This document shows, in pieces, positions 51,651-60,387 of a DNA stretch of 64,000 nucleotides. The stretch spans positions 124,001 through 188,000 of the forward strand of contig NZ_PIQC01000007.1 of NCBI RefSeq assembly GCF_003987255.1. The letters are read 5' to 3'. A program made the translations under genes and the position numbers. The notes under the pieces were generated by a model. That model was not told the origin of the DNA and made no database searches. It was given only the letters and a program-made list of their open reading frames with translations. The first letter of the stretch is position 1; the number at the start of each line of letters is the position of its first letter. The DNA comes from Idiomarina ramblicola. GTDB lineage: Bacteria > Pseudomonadota > Gammaproteobacteria > Enterobacterales > Alteromonadaceae.

Positions 51651-54053
51651 TTAGATTGGCGAACCCGGCGGCAACGCTTCGGGTTCGTATTGTTCCGGCC
51701 ACTTCCCATCAGTTAAGAAACTCTCTAAATCATGAGCCAGTTGCTGCAGTAATAAAGAAGATGATTCAGCGAGCTGCTGTTGCTGTTTAACAAGCTCTGC
51801 CCGCATCATTAATCGAGTTTCCGCAGCCAGGCCAGCACTTTTTATTGCTCTGACTTCGGCATTCAACGCAGTCATCAATAAACGTTGCAGCAGAGGGTCG
51901 TTGGTAGCGTTTTCCCAGTCGTTGAAAACGGTACTAAAAATTTCCGACATTACCTGCGTTGGAGAAGGTATCCGTTCGTTGTCTGCGTGTTGCTGAACCA
52001 GTCTGTTCAGGCGCTGGCTGTTAAGCATCAAATGCAGGCTATGGTCGGCTGCGCTGGCTGCCATACTCACCGTATCCGGTATTAGTCCCATTTTTCCGTC
52101 AAAGTCTTCGCGTGATGAGTTTTGACCGTAAGCCACAGGAACCAGCCATTGCTTAACATGTGATGGTACACGCAGGTTGTCTGCCTGAATGGTTTTAAGC
52201 AACTGTTTTAGAGCGCTTTGTTGCCTGGCAGCACCAACCGGTTGGTAATCATCCGCGGTGTCGTTCGCCATGTAATAACGATAGTTAACGCCACCTAGCC
52301 ACTTTACAGCAGCTTCTGTCTGGTATCTGTGCAGCAAATAAACCGGTACAAAGATCGCTTGTAGCTGACTAAGAGGCTGCTCTGGCTGCAGCATATCTTT
52401 ACTGAAGCTACCCAGTACTTGTTGGCGAACGGAAAGCAAACGTTCCAGTTCAGTAACCGGGTCGCTGCCATTATCCCATAGATGAGCCAGTGGGTGAGCG
52501 CCGCTTGCAGGGCGGGCATCTCGATCCGAAATGAAGTGCAGATTAAGCGTTTTATTCTTTTCAAGAATACGAGCCAGCTGTTCAGATGACGATGGCATGC
52601 CGCCGAAATCGCTGTAGCCATAAGCTAATACTTGCTTATCCCAGATACCTAAGCCCTCAGCGTAGGCGTTATTTAAGCTTAAGGTACCCTCTGTGGTTAG
52701 GTTAACTAACGGATGTGGGTAATCCATAACCGAGGCTCGATCAGTGGTGCTGGCCGCAAAATTGTGAGCAATTCCCAGTGTATGGCCAATTTCGTGCGCG
52801 CTCAGTTGGCGAATACGAGCCAGAGCCATGCTTTTAACGGCTGCTTTCAGCTCGCTAGCGTCCTCAATAAAGGGGGTTAGCAAACCTTCAGCAATTTTCA
52901 TATCCTGACGTACACGAAGAGAGCCTAAGGTGACATGACCTTTAATGATTTCTCCTGTGCGCGGGTCAATCACTGATGAACCATATGACCAACCGCGGGT
53001 AGCACGATGAACCCATTGAATCACGTTATAGCGAGCATCCATTGGGTCGGCGTCATCAGGCAGGACCTTTACTTGAAAAGCGTTATCGTAACCTAACTCT
53101 TCAAAGCCTTCAGTCCACCAGCGGGCGCCTTCCAGCAGCGCTGTTTTTACTGGTTCTGGTGCACCAGGGTCGAGATAGTAGACGATGGGTTCACGAGCTT
53201 CACTTTGTGAGGCAATGGGGTCTTTTTTATTTAAACGGTGACGCGGGATATATTGTACCGTCATTGATTCACCAAGAGGTGCCGCGTAGTCTTTAAAGCT
53301 GTGTGCCCAGAAACCGCTGTTGGGGTGAAATTCTCTAGGCTGGTAGGCCGCATCGGGCAGTTTAATAAAAGAATGATGAAGGTGCAGAGAAATCGCATCG
53401 GCGTTGGCTGCTACCTGGTTGATCCATTGGCCTTGTCCTTCGCCGACAAAAGTGACTTTTGCTTCTAACTCAGTATTTTCAACAAAAGCTTTACTGCGCT
53501 CCGGATAAACGACAGAGCGGTTTGGGTCGGCTTTGAACTGCCCTTGCTCGGTTTGTTGTAAGCGTTTACTTACGCCATGTACATCGCTTAGAAGGTACGG
53601 GGTATAGTCAATTAAAACGTGCTTGTCATTGCTTGCAACAACCTCGAAACCATAGAGTACGGCATCGGCAAAGGCTTGATTTACGCTATCTCTTTCAGCC
53701 TGGTTACGGGTTTGAGCACGGAACTCCGTATTGTGCTGAACCAGTAACGCCCGATTCCCCTCGATATGAAACGAGGACAGACGAGTTTCGCCTAGTTGAC
53801 CACGGTCAAGACCCACATCATTAGAACCTAGTCCCCACGGGAGGCTGGTTTGAAAAATAAATTGTCTGCTGTCTTTGGGAACTTCCAGATAGAACTTACT
53901 GGTCGCTTTATCATGATAAAACGTGAAGAAACCCTGTTGCTCTTCAAATGATGAAGTGAACGCTTCAATGCTGTTGTTTTCAGTTTTTGCCAGAGCGCTT
54001 AACGACACTAACAGCGTTATCAGCAGCAAGGTTTTGGAAAGAAAGCTTTGCAT
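51651..54053 (-). CDS. Secreted zinc-dependent metalloprotease (DUF5117/DUF4953-type)
   Basis: An 800-aa exported protein. The ATG at 54053 (AGGATAA upstream) gives a clean signal peptide, MQSFLSKTLLLITLLVSLSA; a longer frame begins at 54104 without support. The zinc site is HEIGHTLGIAHN (H420, E421, H424, H430), the HExxHxxGxxH motif of metzincin-like enzymes, followed by a Met-turn candidate, SVMDYPHP. The N-terminal half resembles DUF5117 and the C-terminal half DUF4953. The substrate is unknown; it lies just upstream of fldB's end, five bases apart, so the two may be cotranscribed. Confidence 0.85.
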   Translation of the reverse strand: MQSFLSKTLLLITLLVSLSALAKTENNSIEAFTSSFEEQQGFFTFYHDKATSKFYLEVPKDSRQFIFQTSLPWGLGSNDVGLDRGQLGETRLSSFHIEGNRALLVQHNTEFRAQTRNQAERDSVNQAFADAVLYGFEVVASNDKHVLIDYTPYLLSDVHGVSKRLQQTEQGQFKADPNRSVVYPERSKAFVENTELEAKVTFVGEGQGQWINQVAANADAISLHLHHSFIKLPDAAYQPREFHPNSGFWAHSFKDYAAPLGESMTVQYIPRHRLNKKDPIASQSEAREPIVYYLDPGAPEPVKTALLEGARWWTEGFEELGYDNAFQVKVLPDDADPMDARYNVIQWVHRATRGWSYGSSVIDPRTGEIIKGHVTLGSLRVRQDMKIAEGLLTPFIEDASELKAAVKSMALARIRQLSAHEIGHTLGIAHNFAASTTDRASVMDYPHPLVNLTTEGTLSLNNAYAEGLGIWDKQVLAYGYSDFGGMPSSSEQLARILEKNKTLNLHFISDRDARPASGAHPLAHLWDNGSDPVTELERLLSVRQQVLGSFSKDMLQPEQPLSQLQAIFVPVYLLHRYQTEAAVKWLGGVNYRYYMANDTADDYQPVGAARQQSALKQLLKTIQADNLRVPSHVKQWLVPVAYGQNSSREDFDGKMGLIPDTVSMAASAADHSLHLMLNSQRLNRLVQQHADNERIPSPTQVMSEIFSTVFNDWENATNDPLLQRLLMTALNAEVRAIKSAGLAAETRLMMRAELVKQQQQLAESSSLLLQQLAHDLESFLTDGKWPEQYEPEALPPGSPI

Positions 54054-54058
54054 TATTG

Positions 54059-54586
54059 TTATCCTAGTTGTTCGGCAATTTCTTCTAAAATTTGCGTGGT
54101 CCATTGTTCGATACGTTCATCTGATAGCTCATATTGTGAGTCTTCATCCAGTGATAAACCGACGAACTGAGTGTTATCTGCGGTTAACGCTTTGGAAGCG
54201 GCAAATTCATACCCCTGATTAGGCCAAAAACCAATGCGCTTGCAACCATGGGCGGCAATGGCGTCGTGCAGCATTCCCAATGCATCCTGAAACCAGTCGG
54301 TATAGCCTTCCTGATCGCCCATACCATAAAGTGCTACAACTTTACCGCGTAGGTCAACATCGTTAATGTCATCCCAGTGGCTTTCCCAGTCTTCCTGAAG
54401 CTCTCCGAAATCCCAGGTGGAAATGCCAAAAATCAGGACGTCAAATTGTTCAGCTTCTTTTAGCGGGGTGTCTTTGATATCAAATAGCTGAACAATGTCC
54501 TCGCCCATGGCTTGCTGAATTTTTTCCGCGGCAATTTCGGTATAGCAGGTAGTTGAACCATAAAACAAGCCAATTTCCAGGGACAT
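54059..54586 (-). CDS. fldB: Flavodoxin FldB
   Basis: A 175-aa long-chain flavodoxin carrying one FMN. The ATG at 54586 gives MSLEIGLFYGSTTCYTEIAA, in which FYGSTTCYTE is the FMN phosphate loop. STWDFGELQEDWESHW and ALYGMGDQEGYTDWF are the two isoalloxazine-binding loops with Trp and Tyr. It follows E. coli FldB closely rather than FldA. It transfers electrons in the cytoplasm; its partners are uncertain. Located head-to-head with yfcL. Confidence 0.92.
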   Translation of the reverse strand: MSLEIGLFYGSTTCYTEIAAEKIQQAMGEDIVQLFDIKDTPLKEAEQFDVLIFGISTWDFGELQEDWESHWDDINDVDLRGKVVALYGMGDQEGYTDWFQDALGMLHDAIAAHGCKRIGFWPNQGYEFAASKALTADNTQFVGLSLDEDSQYELSDERIEQWTTQILEEIAEQLG

Positions 54587-54684
54587 AATAAACACCTCTG
54601 TCATGCGTTGAGTCTTTGATGCGGATGCATTGTAACAAAAAGACCGTTAGAATGAGCGCCTTTGTTTCCGGAAGGGAGCTTCGA

Positions 54685-54981
54685 ATGGGAAGCAGTATGG
54701 ACTTTGATCAATTAGTGGAACAACTTGAGACAGTTTTTGACGAGGCAGTTGTTTCGGGAACCGATGATGAGCTGTTCGCCAGCGGTTATTTACGCGGACA
54801 TTTTGATTTGGTTGTTGCGCAGTTGGAGATGGCTGGTGAGACTCAGCCGGAGAATATCATGCCGGCCTTGCGCGAAGCAGTGCACAAGACCCGCCATGAA
54901 CTTTCTCCAGCTGATCAGGCTCACATCAATAACGTAATCGATAAATTAGCGCTTAAAGCGACTAACGGCAATGCGGCGTAA
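54685..54981 (+). CDS. yfcL: YfcL family protein
   Basis: A 98-aa acidic cytoplasmic protein. The ATG at 54685 has GAAGGGAG upstream and gives the family-like start MGSSMDFDQLVEQLETVFDE; the 23 codons upstream are unsupported. It is mostly helical, with FASGYLRGHFDLVVAQLEM as the conserved core. Function is unknown. In E. coli it also sits beside mnmC and fabB, which supports the assignment. Its last 36 bases overlap the convergent mnmC. Confidence 0.85.
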   Translation: MGSSMDFDQLVEQLETVFDEAVVSGTDDELFASGYLRGHFDLVVAQLEMAGETQPENIMPALREAVHKTRHELSPADQAHINNVIDKLALKATNGNAA

Positions 54982-56766
54982 GGCATCCTGAGTTAACGGG
55001 ACCAACTCCCCGGTTAATTGGCAGGCAATAATTTCGGCCAGAATAGGAGCTGAGGTAAAGCCCCGCGATCCTAGCGCGGTAACAACGTGTAAGTTTTTAG
55101 CAACGGTTCCGATGACCGGTTGGTGATCGGGGCTGGTTGCCCTTACAGAAACCCGGTGCGCTGTTACCTCAAGTGATTCAGACCACGACTCCTGTGCATT
55201 CTGGTTAAGCTGCTGCAGGTTTTCTTCGTCATCCTCTGTTCTGGCCTCCAGATCGTCACTGTCTCGGTGAAAAGTCGCTCCAACACAGTGAGTGTTGTCA
55301 TCTTCAGGAACTAAATACCCTTTAAAGCATAAAACCGTTTTAAGCGCGGAGAGCTCGGGCGTTGTTTTTACTAAGCTCACTTGACCGCGAACCGGCTGTA
55401 TTGGCAGAGGCTCTATGTTTTCCGGTAATAACAAATTAACTTGATGGCCGCTGGCAACGACGACACGCTCAGCGGATAATAACTCCCCATTATTCAATGT
55501 AATCTGCCAACTGCCGTTTGCGGTTTGCTCCAATGCTTTCACCTTACCTTCAATAAACTCGGTATTTGCCTTCTCTAAAAGCGTCTTGACGACTTTCGAT
55601 GGTCTTAACCATCCCGCTCTTGGGTAATGCAGTGCTGCAAAAGCCAACGAAACACCAGCTGCTTTCTCTGCTTCCGGTTGCTGTAAATAACGCACCGTTT
55701 CCTCGGCATAGAGATGGTCGGCTATGCGCTGGTAACGCCGGGCTCTGTCGTCGTTAAACGCCGGCTGCATAACACCCGTGGGGAACCAGTTCTCCGCACA
55801 AAAGCTACGGTAGAAGCTTGTGGCTGTAGAGAAGGCCTGCCAGTACAATCGACTGAGTGGTGTATGCTCGGCATGAAGCAGAGGGTAGACGGCTGCTTGA
55901 GGATTGCCGGAAGCGCCGTCGGCGATTTCAGGTGTAATGAGCCTGACGTCGACCCCCCTTTGTCTCAGTGCTAAAGCGGAGCAGGCCGCGCTGATCCCCC
56001 CACCAATAATGGTGACGCTGCGCCTGTCATTGTGTTTTTTCTTATCCGTTGCCTGGTTGTAAAGGCCACAAAGCATGTCTCTTTTACGCCCGAAACCGGG
56101 CACTTTTTTAACCTTAAATCCCGCTTGCTGTAGTTCTCGCTTTACGCTGCCAGCCGCAGTAAAAGTTGAGAATGTTGTGTCGCTATGCGCTGTTTGCGCC
56201 ATCGCATCATACAATGCCGGTTGCCACATTTCTGGGTTTTTGGCGGGGGCAAAACCATCTAGAAACCAGGCATCAACTTGCTGTTGTGCCTGTGGTAGCC
56301 AGTCAGGCAGTAACTCATTTAGGTCGCCAATCCAAAGATCCAGAATGACGCGGCCTTGTGATAGGATGATGCGGTGACAGCCCGGATTGACCGCAGGGTA
56401 ATGCTCCAAAAACTGAGAACTTAGCTGCGCGACGGGAGTTAGTAACTGGTAAGCTTGCTGAAGTTGTTGGCGTGATAAAGGAAACTTTTCGAAACTAACA
56501 AAGTGAAGTCGTGTATTCGCTGGTGCATGCTCCAGGAAGCGTTTCCAGGTCAGCAGAAAGTTCAACCCTGTACCAAAACCGGTCTCAGCAATAGTGAAGC
56601 AATAATGATCCGGTAGAGAGTGCCAGCGTTCAGGTAATCCATTTTGATTGAGAAATACGTACTGACTTTCGTCAACACCACTGTCGACAGAAAAATAAAT
56701 ATCGTCGAAAGTAGTGGAAACAGGTACGCCATGCTCGTTAAACTGAACAGATGAACTAGAATTCAA
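54946..56766 (-). CDS. mnmC: Bifunctional tRNA U34 modification enzyme MnmC
   Basis: A 606-aa two-domain enzyme for the last steps of mnm5s2U34 synthesis. The N-terminal methyltransferase (about 1-240) has the SAM motif ETGFGTGLNFLLTW. The C-terminal FAD oxidoreductase (about 250-600) has VTIIGGGISAACSALALR and removes the carboxymethyl group. The start appears to be TTG at 56766 with GGAA nine bases before; no in-frame ATG gives a complete N-terminus. Divergent from fabB, as in E. coli. Confidence 0.94.
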   Translation of the reverse strand: MNSSSSVQFNEHGVPVSTTFDDIYFSVDSGVDESQYVFLNQNGLPERWHSLPDHYCFTIAETGFGTGLNFLLTWKRFLEHAPANTRLHFVSFEKFPLSRQQLQQAYQLLTPVAQLSSQFLEHYPAVNPGCHRIILSQGRVILDLWIGDLNELLPDWLPQAQQQVDAWFLDGFAPAKNPEMWQPALYDAMAQTAHSDTTFSTFTAAGSVKRELQQAGFKVKKVPGFGRKRDMLCGLYNQATDKKKHNDRRSVTIIGGGISAACSALALRQRGVDVRLITPEIADGASGNPQAAVYPLLHAEHTPLSRLYWQAFSTATSFYRSFCAENWFPTGVMQPAFNDDRARRYQRIADHLYAEETVRYLQQPEAEKAAGVSLAFAALHYPRAGWLRPSKVVKTLLEKANTEFIEGKVKALEQTANGSWQITLNNGELLSAERVVVASGHQVNLLLPENIEPLPIQPVRGQVSLVKTTPELSALKTVLCFKGYLVPEDDNTHCVGATFHRDSDDLEARTEDDEENLQQLNQNAQESWSESLEVTAHRVSVRATSPDHQPVIGTVAKNLHVVTALGSRGFTSAPILAEIIACQLTGELVPLTQDALRRIAVSRFKR

Positions 56767-56900
56767 GCGGCTATTCCATGATTTATTGGTCGATGGTCGC
56801 TATAATAACAACTTTACGAACAACAGTGGACAAAGCAGACCACATTCACACACAACGTTGGTTAAGATATCGACGTAGAAATGTCAGACAGGATTAAAGA

Positions 56901-58115
56901 ATGAGAAGAGCTGTTATCACCGGACTTGGTATCGTATCAAGTATCGGAAACAATCAGGAAGAAGTGCTGGAATCGTTACGTACCGGCAAGTCGGGTATTA
57001 GCCGTTCAGAATCTTTTGCGGAAATGGGGCTGCGCTGCCAAGTGTGGGGAGCTGTTGATCTAGATCCCAAAGACCACATTGATCGTAAAGCATTGCGTTT
57101 TATGGGTGACTCTGCAGCTTATGCCTATATCGCGATGGCACAGGCTATTGAAGATTCAGGCTTGAGCGAAGAGCAGGTATCTCACCCGCGTACCGGTCTG
57201 GTCGTTGGTTCTGGTGGCGCTTCTGGCGAACACCAGGTTGCGGCAGCCGATATTTTACGTGAGCGTGGCGTAAAAAAAGTAGGGCCTTATATGGTACCTC
57301 GCTGCATGGCTTCAACTACTTCAGCTTGCCTGGCAACACCGTTTAAAATTAAGGGTGTGAATTACTCTATCAGTTCTGCTTGTGCAACTTCTGCCCACTG
57401 CATTGGTCACGCTCTTGAACTTATCCAGTTTGGTAAGCAGGACCGTGTTTTTGCTGGTGGTGGTGAAGAATTGCACTGGACGCTGGGAATGGAGTTTGAC
57501 GCTATGGGCGCGTTAAGCACCAAGTATAACGACACGCCTGAGAAAGCGTCACGTACATACGATCAGGGTCGAGATGGTTTCGTACCTGCTGGTGGTGGCG
57601 GTATTCTGGTTATTGAAGAGCTGGAAGCAGCTAAAGCTCGTGGCGCTAAAATTTACGGTGAAATTGTCGGTTACGGCGCTACTTCTGATGGCTACGATAT
57701 GGTTGCTCCGTCAGGCGAAGGTGCGGTTCGCTGTATGAATATGGCTATGGAAACGGTGGATACGCCAATCGACTATTTGAACACGCACGGTACCAGTACA
57801 CCGGTTGGTGATGTTAAAGAGCTAGAGGCCATTCGTGAAGTTTTCCCTGAAAAAACACCAATGATCAGCGCGACTAAAGCAATGACTGGGCACGCTTTGG
57901 GTGCTGCCGGTGTTCATGAAGCAATTTATTCATTGCTGATGCTTAAGAATGGTTTTGTTACACCTTCAATTAATATTGAAGCGTTGGATGAAAAAGCCGA
58001 TGGTATGAATATCATTCAGCAAACAACTGAGGCACCGTTGCGGACTGTTATGTCCAACAGCTTTGGTTTTGGTGGTACGAACGCATCGTTAGTGATGCGC
58101 CAATACTCTGAGTAA
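56901..58115 (+). CDS. fabB: 3-oxoacyl-[ACP] synthase I FabB
   Basis: A 404-aa condensing enzyme of fatty-acid elongation, needed for unsaturated fatty acids. The Cys-His-His triad is C161 ([10 protein letters not shown]), H296 ([11 protein letters not shown]) and H331 ([13 protein letters not shown]), each two residues before the E. coli positions. It starts [16 protein letters not shown] and ends in the family pattern [13 protein letters not shown]. It lies divergent from mnmC and 21 bases before pdxB. No clear FabR or FadR operator was recognised in the 134-base gap upstream. Confidence 0.96.
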   Translation: MRRAVITGLGIVSSIGNNQEEVLESLRTGKSGISRSESFAEMGLRCQVWGAVDLDPKDHIDRKALRFMGDSAAYAYIAMAQAIEDSGLSEEQVSHPRTGLVVGSGGASGEHQVAAADILRERGVKKVGPYMVPRCMASTTSACLATPFKIKGVNYSISSACATSAHCIGHALELIQFGKQDRVFAGGGEELHWTLGMEFDAMGALSTKYNDTPEKASRTYDQGRDGFVPAGGGGILVIEELEAAKARGAKIYGEIVGYGATSDGYDMVAPSGEGAVRCMNMAMETVDTPIDYLNTHGTSTPVGDVKELEAIREVFPEKTPMISATKAMTGHALGAAGVHEAIYSLLMLKNGFVTPSINIEALDEKADGMNIIQQTTEAPLRTVMSNSFGFGGTNASLVMRQYSE

Positions 58116-58136
58116 TAGATTAAGTCGGTTACTGCG

Positions 58137-59282
58137 ATGAAAATCGTTGCCGACCAGAATATTCCTGCACTGTCAGATGTATTGTCGGGTGCAGGAACAC
58201 TTTCTTACTTCTCTGAGAGAATCCCCCCTGAAGAACTTCTGGCAGAAGCCGATGCATTGCTGGTGCGATCGGTTACCAACGTTGATGAAAGCCTGCTGCG
58301 CAAAGCCCCTAAACTGAAATTTGTTGCCTCGGCGACCATTGGCACTGAGCATATTAATATTAATGCACTCACCGAACGAGGCATTGGCTTCGCGCACGCG
58401 CCCGGCGCTAACGCGCAGTCCGTTGGTGAATATGTCCTTTGCGCGGTTCTGAATTGGTTAAACGATCAGTCTTTGTCGTCTTTTGATGAAATTGATGTTG
58501 CTATTGTTGGCGCCGGACACACAGGAAAAGCGGCTGGGAAAAGGCTGGAAGCTTTAGGGCTTAATGTTCACTACTACGATCCGCCATTGTGTAAAAAAGG
58601 CGTTAAGTTTGTACATGACCACTGGCAGCGAGTACTGACCGCCGATATCATCTCTTGCCATGTACCCTTAACCTTTGAGGGTGAGTTTCCAACACGGCAT
58701 TTGTTTGAAAATACGGCATTACAATCACTTCACGCGCAGCAACTATTGATTAATGCCAGCCGGGGAGCCGTGGTTGATAACCAAGCGTTACTGAATCGAG
58801 TGGAACAGGGAGAACGGCCTTCATTAGTCTTAGATGTTTGGGAAAACGAGCCTGAAGTCTTGAGGGAGTTAGTGCTTTACATTGATATTGCCACGCCGCA
58901 TATTGCCGGACACAGTCTGGAAGGCAAAGTGGGCGGTGCCGTGATGATAGCAAACGCCTTGCTGAAACATTTCGGATATGAAGCCAATAAAACGTTATTC
59001 GAAGTTTTACCGCCGGTTGAATGGCCAGAATGCAAAGCCGAAGAACTCAATAAATTTGAAACGCTTTGTGCGTGGGTAAAAGAACACTTCGACCTGAGTC
59101 ACGATGACAGTATGTTCCGGAAGCATGGCCTCACATCAAATGGTTTTGATCGTCTGCGTCGTAATTATCGCAAAGAAAGGCCGCGCAGAGAGTTCATTAA
59201 TCAGGTGGTTACATGCCATAATAGCGAGCAATACATCCAGTTTTTACAGTTGGGCTTTAACGCTCGGCAATTGCCTAAGTAA
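58137..59282 (+). CDS. pdxB: Erythronate-4-phosphate dehydrogenase PdxB
   Basis: A 381-aa D-2-hydroxyacid dehydrogenase in pyridoxal-phosphate synthesis, converting 4-phosphoerythronate to its 2-oxo acid. The N-terminus MKIVADQNIPAL and VRSVTNVDESLL are typical; the NAD loop VAIVGAGHTGKAAGKRL is at about residue 120. Catalytic Arg (NASRGAVV), Glu (ENEPEV) and His (TPHIAGHS) are present, and the C-terminal PdxB dimerisation domain follows. Cotranscribed with asd nine bases downstream, echoing the E. coli pdxB-usg-truA region. Confidence 0.95.
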   Translation: MKIVADQNIPALSDVLSGAGTLSYFSERIPPEELLAEADALLVRSVTNVDESLLRKAPKLKFVASATIGTEHININALTERGIGFAHAPGANAQSVGEYVLCAVLNWLNDQSLSSFDEIDVAIVGAGHTGKAAGKRLEALGLNVHYYDPPLCKKGVKFVHDHWQRVLTADIISCHVPLTFEGEFPTRHLFENTALQSLHAQQLLINASRGAVVDNQALLNRVEQGERPSLVLDVWENEPEVLRELVLYIDIATPHIAGHSLEGKVGGAVMIANALLKHFGYEANKTLFEVLPPVEWPECKAEELNKFETLCAWVKEHFDLSHDDSMFRKHGLTSNGFDRLRRNYRKERPRREFINQVVTCHNSEQYIQFLQLGFNARQLPK

Positions 59283-59291
59283 GGAGTTAGC

Positions 59292-60308
59292 ATGTCACAT
59301 GGGTTTCGCGTTGCGGTATTAGGTGCAACAGGTTTAGTGGGTCAGCAGATGATCGAAATTTTAGCTGAACGAAAATTCCCGGTGGCAGAGCTTTTTCCTT
59401 TAGCTAGCGCTCGTTCGGCTGGCGCGACCGTTGACTTTAACGGTGAAGAAATCGAAGTGTTAGACGCTACCGAGTTTGACTGGTCTAACGCCGATATCGC
59501 ATTTTTCTCTGCGGGAGGCTCTATTTCTCGTGAGTTTGCACCGAAAGCCGCTGAGGCAGGTTGCGTTGTTATCGATAATACTTCGGAGTTTCGCTACGAA
59601 CCAGATATTCCTCTAGTGGTGCCGGAAGTTAACGCTTGGGCTTTAGCCGATTTCAGGAATCGTAATATCATTGCAAACCCGAACTGCTCGACTATTCAGA
59701 TGATGGTGGCACTGAAGCCAATTCACGACGCGGTGGGTATTGAACGTATTAACGTCAGCACTTATCAGTCGGTGTCGGGAGCTGGTAAAGAAGCGATGGA
59801 AGAGCTCGCCAAACAGACGGCGGAGTTGTTGAATGGAAAGCAGCCTACGGTTGAGAATTTCAGTCGACAAATTGCTTTCAACTGCATTCCTCAAATAGAC
59901 GTTTTTCAGGAGAATGACTACACCAAAGAAGAAATGAAAATGGTGTGGGAAACGCAAAAGATATTTAATGATCCCAGTATTCGAGTCAATCCTACTGCTG
60001 TCAGAGTGCCGGTATTTTTTGGTCATGCAGAAGCCATCCACATTGAAACACGCCAGCCAATTACAGCAGAGCATGCGAAACAGCTGTTAAGTGAAGCTCC
60101 GGGTGTTACTTTAATGGAACAGCGTGAAGAGTTTCCAACGCAAGTGGGTAATGCGGCCGGTAACGATGACGTTTTTGTCGGAAGAGTAAGAGAAGATATC
60201 AGTCACCCTAATGGTCTTAACTTGTGGGTCGTGTCTGATAATATTCGCAAAGGTGCAGCAACGAACAGTATACAAATCGCTGAAACTTTAATTCGTGATT
60301 ACTGGTAA
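59292..60308 (+). CDS. asd: Aspartate-semialdehyde dehydrogenase
   Basis: A 338-aa NADP-dependent enzyme making aspartate semialdehyde for Lys, Met, Thr and diaminopimelate. The nucleotide loop AVLGATGLVGQQM is at the N-terminus. The active Cys lies in NPNCSTIQM and the His-containing loop is VFFGHAEAIHIE, so both catalytic positions are kept; it is therefore unlikely to be the inactive Usg paralogue that occupies this spot in E. coli. AAGGAG precedes the ATG. It lies between pdxB and fimV. Confidence 0.92.
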   Translation: MSHGFRVAVLGATGLVGQQMIEILAERKFPVAELFPLASARSAGATVDFNGEEIEVLDATEFDWSNADIAFFSAGGSISREFAPKAAEAGCVVIDNTSEFRYEPDIPLVVPEVNAWALADFRNRNIIANPNCSTIQMMVALKPIHDAVGIERINVSTYQSVSGAGKEAMEELAKQTAELLNGKQPTVENFSRQIAFNCIPQIDVFQENDYTKEEMKMVWETQKIFNDPSIRVNPTAVRVPVFFGHAEAIHIETRQPITAEHAKQLLSEAPGVTLMEQREEFPTQVGNAAGNDDVFVGRVREDISHPNGLNLWVVSDNIRKGAATNSIQIAETLIRDYW

Positions 60309-60387
60309 TTTAAGCCGCTGTATGTCATAAAGTTTTCAGGACTGACGCCGTTAAAGATAAGAGCAAAGTGCAGGCAGAGACGAAGGA

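Noticed and set aside
56767..56900. FabR/FadR-type operator before fabB
   Set aside because: No palindrome resembling either consensus was found in the gap between mnmC and fabB.
59643..60074. 143-codon minus-strand frame within asd
   Set aside because: Antisense to a clear enzyme; its composition mirrors the asd codons.
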